This document shows positions 8,053 through 17,100 of a DNA stretch of 30,379 bases, piece after piece. The DNA lies in the IMG/VR virus record IMGVR_UViG_3300047558_000422, positions 1 through 30,379 of that record; one strand, written 5' to 3'. Both the position numbers and the translations under genes were made by a program. How positions within the stretch are numbered: position 1 is the stretch's first letter; each line of letters opens with the position of its first letter. A model generated the notes under the pieces. That model saw only the letters and a list, made by a program, of their open reading frames with translations, ran no database searches and had not been told where the DNA came from. This DNA comes from a virus.

Positions 8053-8622
8053 ATGACGACTCAAATCCAACAAGACTCATCTGTTCGTTCAGCTCGTTCT
8101 ACACGTCAAAAGATCGTGGCTATTTGCGGCGGGTCTTTTGCTTTATTGTTGCTGCTCGGTGGGGTTTCGCCGACTTTCCCTGGTTTGTGGTTGCCTCTAT
8201 CTGGTAAATACTCTAAATCTAAGTCAACATCAATGTCTAGTCCATCCGTACCCACTGGACAATTCAGTACGAATAATTTCCGATACAATAACGTAAGAAT
8301 ATCTGAGTATCGCGATAATGGACGTGACAACGTGGCGGGTAAGTTGGTTGTAGTGACAGCGATTGCGACTAATATCGGCAAAGAATCAGACTCTCCTTAC
8401 TTGATCATGAAACTTCAGGATAGTCAGGGCAATAAGTTTGCAAAAGCCGCAGCCGTCTATCAAATTGATGCACCGTCAGGCAGCAAAGCCACGGATTTTA
8501 TTCTTCCGGGACAAACCCGTAACATTCAGTTAGGCGTATTCGATGTAGCGCCCGATGCGATGGGGTTGAAACTTGTTGTACAGGACGGATTCAAAGAACT
8601 TGAAGTTGATCCGATGCCCTAA
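8053..8622 (+). CDS. Membrane-anchored DUF4352-like protein
   Basis: This 189-aa protein has a basic N-terminus (RSARSTRQK), a single membrane segment at ~20-45 (IVAICGGSFALLLLLGGV), a Ser-rich linker, then a globular beta domain. That domain (KLVVVTAIATNIGKESDSPY, then QIDAPSGSKATDFILPGQTR and a final LVVQDG) looks like the DUF4352/immunoprotective Ig-like fold found in bacterial and phage-borne exported proteins. The domain would face outside the cytoplasmic membrane, so a moron function such as envelope modification or superinfection immunity is possible but not shown. It stands alone between element E2 and a terminator. TTGACA at 8024-8029 may belong to its promoter, but no -10 at ideal spacing is visible. 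No strong Shine-Dalgarno is present. Confidence 0.7.
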   Translation: MTTQIQQDSSVRSARSTRQKIVAICGGSFALLLLLGGVSPTFPGLWLPLSGKYSKSKSTSMSSPSVPTGQFSTNNFRYNNVRISEYRDNGRDNVAGKLVVVTAIATNIGKESDSPYLIMKLQDSQGNKFAKAAAVYQIDAPSGSKATDFILPGQTRNIQLGVFDVAPDAMGLKLVVQDGFKELEVDPMP

Positions 8623-8703
8623 TTTGTCGAATCATCGTTCAGTATGCTAAGATCGTGATGTGACGGTTCTGTGTTCATGTTCTCTCTTGTGTATGGTGAC
8701 GAT

Positions 8704-8749
8704 AATCCCCCGGTAGACCTAGCGCGTAGGCTTCTCCGGGGGATTTTCA
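8704..8749 (+). terminator. Intrinsic terminator after the DUF4352-like gene
   Basis: A stem AATCCCCCGG (8704-8713) pairs with CCGGGGGATT (8736-8745) and is followed by TTTTCATTTT. An inner CCTA/TAGG stem (8718-8721 with 8727-8730) folds within the loop. Confidence 0.8.
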
Positions 8750-8756
8750 TTTTATG

Positions 8757-8762
8757 TATAAT
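8757..8762 (+). promoter_or_regulatory. Candidate -10 element of the 108-aa gene
   Basis: A perfect TATAAT, preceded by TG, lies 30 bases before the ATG at 8793 and just after the preceding terminator. No convincing -35 hexamer is visible. It lacks the TAGT-N8-ACTA operator of the tail promoters. Confidence 0.5.
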
Positions 8763-8792
8763 GTGGGTGTGAGTTTATAGAGTGATCCAACC

Positions 8793-9119
8793 ATGACGAT
8801 TCAGTTCTTTTCTGCCGATAAACCGTCGTCCTCCCGAAACCGTGTACCAAAGTGGAAAAGGTCATTTGGTGTCCATTCGGTGTCGGGAGATATACTAATC
8901 CCTGCGGTCTTTATCGATGATGAACAAATCGTTATGATGTCTGCCATGTACGATGGTGGGGTTTTAATGACTCATTATCTGAATCACCTGTATGTGTCTA
9001 TAGATTGGCTGATTAGCGAATATCCTAAATCTTCCAGTAAGCTAACCACAATGAAATCTCAAATTCAATCTCTTTTAATTAGCGAACGTGTCTTTAAGTT
9101 GCAACTTGAAGGTAGTTGA
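8793..9119 (+). CDS. Small protein of unknown function
   Basis: This 108-aa ORF starts MTIQFFSADKPSSSRNRVPK and has a mixed alpha/beta composition with no membrane segment, cysteine pair or recognisable motif. The middle (DILIPAVFIDDEQIVMMSAM) reads like a genuine folded beta segment, and the C-terminus is helical. Support comes from the TATAAT box just upstream, its own transcription unit after a terminator, and sensible codon use. No function can be assigned. Confidence 0.55.
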   Translation: MTIQFFSADKPSSSRNRVPKWKRSFGVHSVSGDILIPAVFIDDEQIVMMSAMYDGGVLMTHYLNHLYVSIDWLISEYPKSSSKLTTMKSQIQSLLISERVFKLQLEGS

Positions 9120-9251
9120 ACCCCTTCTCCACTTGTCACGGTTTTAGTTATGTCACTTCGACACGGTAATCGATGATCCACAAGATCGCGACTTTATATT
9201 TTGGAAGATCAAACATGGTCTAGTCATTACATTAGGGTGTATGTACTAGTA

Positions 9252-9263
9252 TGATACGTATCA
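9252..9263. promoter_or_regulatory. 12-bp perfect palindrome, candidate operator
   Basis: TGATACGTATCA is a perfect dyad in the 214-bp gap before the ParB-like gene, just upstream of a weak TTGTCT/TAATAT promoter-like pair (9267 onward). A related imperfect dyad (GTGATACGTTGATCAC) lies near 26086 upstream of the coat gene. Operator function is inferred from symmetry and position only; the rest of this gap shows nothing else clear. Confidence 0.4.
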
Positions 9264-9333
9264 AAATTGTCTTCGCTAAAATGTAGATGATGTGTTAATA
9301 TAAAGTCTCATCAATACCATAGTGGAGCTTCAC

Positions 9334-10432
9334 ATGAATATGACCTCGACTTCTAAAATTATGACACCATATCTAGACTCAGTATCAATCAATACAGATC
9401 TCCGCATTTATCAAATTTTAGTGACCCCTGAAATGGCTAGTCTGTTTCAATCAACCATGGTGGGTAATCAGAGAAACGTAAACGAATCGCGCGTGTCTAA
9501 CTATGCCAGAGAGATACGTGACGAAAAATGGTTTTTAGGGGATAGTATTAAATTTAATAACATGGGTCAATGTTTCGACGGTGGGCACAGGTTGGCCGCT
9601 ATTATTAAATCTGGTGTGGCGACACAAATGGTTGTCGTGACTGGTTATCCTCCCGAGTCAATGTCAATTGTAGATATTGGTCAGAAGCGAACACTTGTTG
9701 ATATTGCTCGTATTGAAGGTGTTGAAGGGTTCACTAATTGGCACAGCCCAATGTTGCCATGGTTCTACTATAACTACGCAAAAACGACAGGCCACCCTCC
9801 AGCAATCAGTCAACGTCGAAAATTAGACTTATTTATTCGTTATCAGAAATCTTTCGAGTTCGCTTGTTCTTTTGGGGTATGGTGGGGCGTTACACTATCC
9901 CCCGGTCAGAGCTGTTATTGCCCGAGCACATGCACATGGTGTAGATAATAACGTCTTATCACGATTTGCAGATATTGCTGGACTTAATAAAACCCCGTCA
10001 AACTTTGGAGAAACTTCTCCTCAATTACTTAAAGATCACTACGCTCGTTCAAATGTCAGAATTCGATCACTATGCGAACATAAAATCGAGTTTGGTCAAA
10101 AAACGTTAAGAGCACTCGAAAAATTTACACGGGGGATTGGTGTTCAAAGTCTTTCTAAATTAGTGGAGAATAAGTATCCTATACATATTGACATCCAACG
10201 TTTAGATCCATTATTGCCAATGTCCATGTCTGATATCCTTACAGGATTGTGTATCGATAGTGATGTTCTATCAACCCAATTACTTACAAACATGGAAAAA
10301 GATTTGCGCCGCGATCTCGATAAAAAGGTGTTACCTAAAACTATTAAGTCGAAATCAACGGCTGATCCTTGGTATCCGACTGATGATCTAATTGATTGGA
10401 TCAATGAATACTTGAAAGACGATGACGAATAG
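9334..10432 (+). pseudogene. ParB-like (DGGHRL) phage protein, frameshifted at ~9868-9878
   Basis: Two overlapping frames together make one ~365-aa protein. The first (ATG 9334, preceded by GGAG at 9324-9327) contains a ParB/sulfiredoxin-like segment of the phage 'DGQHRL' type: ESRVSNYAREIRDEKWFLGD, CFDGGHRLAAI (D82-R86) and VDIGQKRTLVDIA. It then runs into nonsense (VWWGVTLSPGQSCY) and stops at 9948. The expected continuation, YGGALHYPPVRAVIARAHAH, lies in the +1 frame from about 9875 and runs to 10432. Removing one base from the TTTTGGGG run at 9871-9877 joins them as SFGYGGALHYPP. This may be a real mutation, a programmed +1 shift, or a sequencing homopolymer error. Family members are DNA-binding or nuclease-like proteins of poorly known role. 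A GTG at 9322 is a less likely start. Confidence 0.75.
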
Positions 10433-10475
10433 TGGTACCATAAAATCGTCTGAACGAGACGTTAAATCGTTATAT

Positions 10476-10530
10476 GGTTCGGTTAGGTCTGTTTTGGCTG
10501 GGTTGGGTATGGTTGGGTAGGGTCTGGCAT
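10476..10530 (+). repeat. Phased GGTNN pentamer array 1 (11 units)
   Basis: Eleven consecutive 5-base units run without a slip: GGTTC GGTTA GGTCT GTTTT then GGCTG GGTTG GGTAT GGTTG then GGTAG GGTCT GGCAT. Ten begin GG and the last two bases vary freely. It lies in the 3' region after the ParB-like gene, 11 bases before an intrinsic terminator. A second array with the same design is at 11069-11128. Confidence 0.9.
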
Positions 10531-10541
10531 GACCATTAAAT

Positions 10542-10577
10542 AAAATACCAACCAGGTTTTACACTGGTTGGTATTTT
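10542..10577 (+). terminator. Strong intrinsic terminator after GGTNN array 1
   Basis: A perfect 14-bp stem, AAAATACCAACCAG (10542-10555) with CTGGTTGGTATTTT (10564-10577), has an 8-base loop. The flanking A and T runs make it potentially bidirectional. Confidence 0.85.
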
Positions 10578-10643
10578 GCAATCAAGGCAATCTCCCAAAA
10601 AATATCTTGCCTTGATAAAATTATCGTGTTAACATACATTCAA

Positions 10644-10815
10644 GCGGGTGGGGAGCCAACCACCCGAAGCGGTATCCACCCCGCGACAGAGGGCAGGAAA
10701 TCCCCTCACCGAGACGGGATGAACCTCCGGCAAAAGCGAATAGCTTTAATGCAGGCCACCCCGACGGGTGAGACGGTCACAACCCCGGACAGATGCAGAG
10801 TGGAGTATTCACCAT
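10644..10815 (+). ncRNA. Candidate structured RNA / leader of unknown class
   Basis: This G/C-rich stretch between a terminator and the 50-aa ORF can form a chain of hairpins. Visible ones are GGGTGG/CCACCC (10646-10651 with 10660-10665), GCGG/CCGC (10669-10672 with 10681-10684), GAGGG/CCCTC (10689-10693 with 10703-10707) and CACCC-cgac-GGGTG (10757-10770). Purine-rich joining segments such as GGCAAAAGCGAATAG lie between. An ORF can be read through it (10626-10817), but its composition is poor for a protein. I do not recognise it as a tRNA, tmRNA, RNase P RNA, intron or known riboswitch. HEARO/omega-RNA-like elements would be worth comparing. It could be a free RNA or a 5' leader controlling the ORF at 10831. 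Confidence 0.5.
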
Positions 10816-10830
10816 AGAGAGATTAGAACA

Positions 10831-10983
10831 ATGACACTCGACCAACTGAAAGCAGCCGTTTTGAAGCATGTTTCATCTGATTGGGTTGAAGAAAATTTTG
10901 GCGATTTGGCTATGCTTGAGACTTGGGAAGATGCCTACGATCGCTGTGCTGAATTCGTTGCCAGTGATGCGGATCAATTCTAA
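10831..10983 (+). CDS. 50-aa acidic protein of unknown function
   Basis: ATG at 10831 opens a 50-aa frame (MTLDQLKAAVLKHVSSDWVE to ...FVASDADQF) with strongly acidic, helix-forming character and no membrane segment. The AGAGAGATTAG stretch upstream gives weak ribosome-binding potential. It lies between the candidate structured RNA and GGTNN array 2. The regular amphipathic pattern favours a real small protein, but no homologue is recognised. It may be a small regulator or an anti-host factor. Confidence 0.55.
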   Translation: MTLDQLKAAVLKHVSSDWVEENFGDLAMLETWEDAYDRCAEFVASDADQF

Positions 10984-11000
10984 CGGTCGGGTAAGCGAAA

Positions 11001-11047
11001 CGCGGCGTGTTAATCGCCGCGTAATAGTAGAGATGACGTGGCTACTA
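11001..11047 (+). other. Two hairpins in the 3' region of the 50-aa gene
   Basis: CGCGGCG (11001-11007) pairs with CGCCGCG (11015-11021) around a 7-base loop. TAGTAG (11025-11030) pairs with CTACTA (11042-11047). They lie between the stop codon and GGTNN array 2, so the 3' region of this small unit appears structured throughout. Neither is followed by a T run. Confidence 0.55.
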
Positions 11048-11068
11048 TCTGATGAGCAAAACGTTTCT

Positions 11069-11128
11069 GGTTTGGTGAGGTAAGGTCTGGCAAGGTGAGG
11101 TATGTCCCGGTAATGTGTGGTCAGGATA
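11069..11128 (+). repeat. Phased GGTNN pentamer array 2 (12 units)
   Basis: Twelve in-register 5-base units: GGTTT GGTGA GGTAA GGTCT, GGCAA GGTGA GGTAT GTCCC, GGTAA TGTGT GGTCA GGATA. Ten of twelve begin GG and eight are GGT. The array runs straight into the terminator stem at 11128. The sequence is not a copy of array 1 unit for unit; only the GGTNN pattern and spacing are shared. Confidence 0.9.
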
Positions 11129-11165
11129 AAAATCCTCGCTAGATAAAACACTAGCGAGGATTTTT
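11128..11165. terminator. Bidirectional intrinsic terminator between convergent units
   Basis: A perfect 15-bp stem, AAAAATCCTCGCTAG (11128-11142) with CTAGCGAGGATTTTT (11151-11165), has an 8-base loop. It ends one base before the stop codon of the tape-measure gene, so it can terminate both the plus-strand RNA unit and the long minus-strand gene. Confidence 0.9.
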
Positions 11166-11166
11166 G

Positions 11167-14100
11167 CTATGCCAAGATCCCCCCAGGACGTTTTTCTCTC
11201 AGTAATTGGTCTGTGATAGCCCCTCGGATACTAGCCTGTAGTGCTTTTTGGTCTACGTTAGGATTGCCCGACGTGACTGAAACACCGCCAACATTTACGC
11301 TGATTCCGTCGCCTGTAATGTTGTTGGTTACGGGCAAGTTATCCAAGTTTTGTCCCATGGCGAAATTAGGGATTTTATTTGATGTCAGTTTGCGTAATCG
11401 GTCGGATGTTTGGGCATCGATGATAATTTCCGATGCGTTTACCATTGCTAGTTTGGGCGTTTTACCACCGCTTTGCGAACGCTCCCGATCTGCCGCTTCT
11501 AGGATGCTGCCGAAAATATTGCTGTCTTTACCCCGTGCGTAATTTTGAACTGTGCCGCCTTTGTATGCACCTACAACACCACCCTTAGCAGCACCTTTAC
11601 CACCGAATAAGCCACCAAGCAATCCGCCTAGACCTTTACCCCCGAACAAACCAGAAAACCCGAGGTCTAAGAGCTGTGACGCGAGATTTGCAAAAACGTT
11701 GCTCATCACCTCTCCTAGGCTTTTCCCCGTAAGAATCAAATCCTTAAGGGCACCCGTCAAATTTTCGCCGAGACTTTGACCTATTTCGCGTCCTATGTTG
11801 GGGATTTCTTTCAATCGGTCAAAGTATTCATTTTCGGCGGCAAGCGTCATTGCATTATCGAGGTTTTGGATCTCCTCTGCCGTCATTTTGTAACCTGCTC
11901 GGGCACGTTCTTTTACTTGCTCCTGAATTGCAGATCGACCTTCTTTTATCTTCTGATTTTTCTCGTCATCGATTAACTGTCGTTCCTCATTGATTGCTTG
12001 GCTATTATATTTCCCAAAGCGTTCCCGTCGCTTATTGATTGCCGATCTACGCATTTTACTAGTCGCGTCAAATTGCTCATTCGCAACCTCTGCTTTTAGT
12101 TTGGTTAATCGTGCGGTGATCTCCTCTGCCGTCTTGAGTTTTTTAAGTTCAGCTTGCTCTATTACCTGTAATTTCTCTTGATTAATTAGCGCTATATTTT
12201 GACGAACGGTGTCCAGTTGACTATTCATGTCCTTAAACGCTGGAGAATCAAGACCAACACCGTTTTGCTGCAATGTTGCCATTGAATCGTTATACTTGGC
12301 GAGAGCATCATTCTGCTCATTCAATCGCTTGGTAATATCAAACAGCTTGCGCTCTCGCTCAATATCGAGTTCAATCAATCCCGCATATTGATCTTCCTGT
12401 TGCTGCGCTAACGCTAATTGTCCCTCCATCGTCAACATTTTATCATCAAATTCAAATTGCTGAGTACGGTTGCGATCGCGGATCGCTTCATCACGATCAG
12501 CCGCTGCAATTTTGAGGTTTAAGACGATACCTTCATCGGCGTATTTTTTCTTGATCGACTCAATCTCTTTATCGATAAGATTTAGCGCACCCTGTTTCAG
12601 TTTGACTTGTTCGTCTGTTTTGCCTTTGCCTAACGTTGCTTGATATTTGGCTAAATCACTTTGTAGATCTTGGCGTTGATCGATCTTAACTTGGATCTCT
12701 TTAGTGCCTTCGTACTGGCGTTTGTAATCAGCGATTTGATTGTCAATCTTATCCGTGGGCATTCCAACGCTAGCCACTACAGCCTTATCGCGTTCAGCGA
12801 TGGATACTTTAGCCTGATATTCTTTCTCGCGGTTTGCGTCACGTTTCTGACGCGCCTGTGCTAACTTTTCAGCGTTGATTGAGGCTGTATTTTCGGCGCT
12901 GCTTACACCCAACAGTGTATCGCGTAACTTCTCTTCCTGAGAGATCAGCGCTTTGGTTTCGGTGATTGCTTTGCTGTAGTTGGGTAGCAGTTTGGCTTTG
13001 TCGGCAACATCACCACCCGCTTTTAGGTCGGCTTGCTTTCTACGTAACCCCGTAGAGAGATCAGATAACTCGTCTTTTAATTCGTCGATGCGATCATTAC
13101 TTTGTGCCCCTGTGGTGAGGTTTGCTTTTTTGAAGTCGAGGGCTTTTCGCAAACTGGGATCGGAGATACCTACAGATTGCTTTTCAATTTCGGCAAGTTC
13201 CTGTTTACGGGCAATATCGCGACCTTTCTTTTTAGCCTCGCGTCGGGCTTTAGTTTCGCTGTCTTGATAGCGGCGTGACTCTTCCACCGCTTTGCGCCGT
13301 TCTGCCTCCTCCCGTTCTTCGCGCTTGGTTTGTATGTCATTTTCCGAGTCGCCAGTGTTAGCCATTGGGGATTTACCCAGTGGTGATCTGCCTGATGGTG
13401 TTGAGGATACTTGCGGGCCTTTACTACCAAGATTGAACGCTCCTAACGCTGTGTTAATTTCGCCCTGTCGTCTACCTTGATCGTAGCGTAATGACTCAAG
13501 ACTATCGAAAGTTGTTTCTAATCGACCTTGTTTGTTGCGAAAACCTTCAGCGCGTAATGTTTTTAGTGCCTCATCATCATTCTCGCGACCACGGACAGAA
13601 GCGATATTGCCCAAAAAGCCTGCCCCATTACTCCAGCCTGTAGCAGCATCGGGTGCTTGGTTTAGCAAATCAATATAGTTCATCATCAATTTTGGTGTGA
13701 CTGCTACTTGATTTTTGCTAGCGGCTTCGTATAGCTTTTGGATATTTGGTCTTAATAGCTGATCAATGACGCGCTGATCAGACGTTTCAGCGTTTCCGGT
13801 ATTGTAAGACCCTTGTGCCGAGAAACTACCGATATTATAAGCTCCGTTATTCGGATCAACGTGACCATAGTAGTTTTTAGTTTTACTTCCATCGGCAGTA
13901 CGATTACCTTCCGCCATCCCTACAAGTTTAGCAATTTGACTATTCCCACCACCTTCTAGCATTGCCATAACTTGCTGTTGACTCATCCCGCCACCTACAG
14001 CACCGTTACCAAAAGTACCGTCAATCATACTCACGCCAGCGGCCATCCCTCCACCTTGGGCTTGGCGTTGTCCAATCTTCGAGTTTAGATCTTTTGCACC

Positions 14101-17100
14101 ACTACTCAAGTCCCTTGCTAAACGATCACGCATTGCCAGACTTGCTTGCGTAGGCTGATTTGAGTCTTTACCAAAGAAGTCTACGGATGTGTGAGGCCCG
14201 GAAGTAGAACCCGTTGTACCTTGGGTACCCAATACAGTCCCAACAGCGACTTCATCACCAACCTTGACGGCTAATTCATTGAAGTGTGCGTACAAAATAT
14301 CGACAAATTCGCCGGATTTTTCATCCATGGTACGAACAATAGCCACATTACCGTAACCGCGTTCACCTCCTAATCCCAGCTTGCGATCGTCCCGCCGCGT
14401 TTCGATCACTTTACCCGCTGTAAGAGAAGGTACCCAGGCATTCTCCCCATTCTGGCCATTATTAGCTTCGGTAACATAGTCCATCCCCGGTTCCCCGGAA
14501 CCGTCCACAGCAGCCGTAACGACCACATCCTTAAACGTGTTGGTTTTGCTATCAAGTGGCGCACCATTACCACCAGAACCGCCCATACCAATCAATCCGC
14601 CTAGCGCTTGTGATGCCTGTAGGATTGGCCCGATCACGCTATTTTGTATCCACCCACCTACAGACTCAAACGTCGACTTCAGGCCGTTCCATTGGTCTCG
14701 GAAAATGCCTGTTTCTTGTACTGACTTGTCAATCCATTCGTAAATAGATCCAAGGGGATTAAGCAGATAGCCAACAGCACCTTTTATCGCTCCCCAAATA
14801 GAGTTAAGTATTTTGCTGTCACCTATAACTGACTTAACCCAATCATCGATGTCTTTACCGTACTGCTTGACCCCTAGCAAAACATCCTTCCAATTCATCG
14901 CATAGGTCACGATATTGTATAGGGTGATACCGACAGCCACGATTGCTAGAACAACCGTCCCACTTAAAATGCTACCAATAGCAGCGATGGCACCTTTTAC
15001 CGTGGTGAGTATTGCCCCCCATCCGCCAAACAGCCCAGCGATCGTAGTTGCGTAACCCGCGATGGAACTGATGGTGCTTACCACTGTAGATATAGCACCA
15101 AGAGCGATCACATACCCAGCCGCTTTACCAAGGTTTTCGGCAAGGGCTGAACTACCTTTTTCACCCCCTGCAAGTTTTGAGACTACATCTCCGAGCGGGC
15201 CAAGGATGCGACTAATTGTGACGAGTGTATCCGCAAAACCTTGAGTAAAACGATACGCAAAAATTGCCGCCTCTCCGAGTTTGCTAATTAGATCGCGTAC
15301 TTCTGCAATCGTATCCTGGATTGCTGTTGGATTTTCTTTTAGATATTCAGTGAACTGCTGAACCTGTTCGTTTATCCAGTTGAATCCTTCGGTTGCCAGT
15401 GCAGAGACGGCGGTGACAATTTGATCGATAATTTGCGGATTCTGTTCAAGATATTCTGTCAACTTCTGAGCACCCTCAGCAAGTTTATCGAATAGTCCCG
15501 CTGATTCAAGCTTCTGCGATACCTGACCGATCATGTCGGCTATTTTGGCGATTAATCCACCTAACGCTTCACCAAATTGGATCTGAATATCTTGTAATTC
15601 TTTCTTCAGTCTCGCGATTGAACCTGCGAAACCCTTACCCTTTAATGCGGCCCCTTTCTCGGATGCTCCCTCGGTATTGGCTAAAGCGCTAGATAACCCC
15701 TGTTCTTTGTCAGTGCCCAGATAATTCATCACCGCCGCACCCGCAGCACCGCCACGTCTACCTAGGATGTCATTCAACAGAGGCAAGCGCTGCTCGTCTG
15801 ACAATCCTGCCATTTTGGATTTCATATCAGCTAGGATTGCCACCATGGGACGCATTTTCCCAGCCGCGTCATAAACCTTCAATCCCAGCTTATCCATCGC
15901 GGCTTGACCACGATCGCTAGGGGCTGTCAGTTGGATTAATGCCGTTTTGATGGCCCCAGCACCTTCCTGCGCTTGGAAACCGCTATCGCGTAGTGCCCCC
16001 ATCATCAGCGCTAGATCTTGGATAGTTTGTCCAGTGGATTGGAACAGTGCCCCATCCTTGGCAAACCCCTGCATAAAGTCGAAGGGATCTACAGCTGATT
16101 TATTCGATAACGTCGTGATAACATCATTAACCTCAGATGCGGATTTCTGAAAAACTTGCATCCCGGTTGCGGTGATCGTTGCGGCTTTGCCTAGGTCTTT
16201 TAATCCAGTCGCATCAGCCATACTTGTAATTGATTTAAGGCTATCGGCTGTTTGATCAGCGGTAAAGCCCAGTTTCGCCATCTCAACGCCCGCAGCAGCT
16301 AACTCCGGTGCTGTGCGAGTGGTTTGCATATCGGCAATGGTTTTCTTAAACCGTTTCACCTGTTCATCAGATGCTTCCGCTTTCAGCCCAAAATCGGTAA
16401 TCGTTTTATCATATTCGCCAAACGTCTGTAAACTCCCACCAACAGCATCCCCCATCAAATTACCAGCACCCCGAATCGCACTGGTGATTCCGCCAACCAA
16501 TCGATGTCCGATCGATGCAGCCGCACCACGGGCAATACCGTCAAGCATATTGCTGATCGACTCTTTCAGGTCGTTCATTCCTGAATTGTCATACTTGATC
16601 TTGATTGCTTTGGTATTACCTGCATGGAGTTCGTTTAGCTCCCGTTTTATCAGTTGTAATTTACTGTCATCAATATTCAACTTCGACGCTTGGGCTAATG
16701 CTAATCGATGGCGTTCGATTTCCTTAGTGATAGCCAGTTGGCGTTCGAGTTCTTTGGTGTCCCGACCGAGGCTAGACGCGATACTGACATTAGCGCTGAT
16801 CTTCTGAGCAGCAATTTCGCCCATCATCTTCTGAAAGGCTTCTACGCCCTTTACCGTGTCGCTGATGGCTTTCTGCGCTTGTGCGGTATCAATACGCAGC
16901 TTATAGGCTTCTTTGCGTTCTATCTTGGCTTGCTCACGCTCTAAGCGACGTAGTTCTTGTTCGGCCTGACGTGCGTCAGCCTTGATTTTTATTTCTTTCT
17001 CTTTAGTCGCTGATTCTTGTAACGCTCTCAGTTGAGATTGAGCAGCTTTATCATCAAGTCTAAGTTTTAATAGACGTTCTTTTTGGATCGTATCAGCTAA

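Noticed and set aside
10626-10817. 63-aa ORF over the hairpin-rich region
   Set aside because: Its sequence is Arg/Pro/Thr-rich without protein-like pattern, and the DNA is better explained as a chain of hairpins.
10476-11128. GGTNN arrays as CRISPR repeats, iterons or type III antitoxin repeats
   Set aside because: The unit is only five bases with two free positions, much shorter than any of these; no cas, replication or toxin gene adjoins.
3425-12479. HIP1 octamers (GCGATCGC) as a functional feature of the window
   Set aside because: Only two were noticed, near 3425 and 12472, not far above chance for this length, so they only weakly support a cyanobacterial host.
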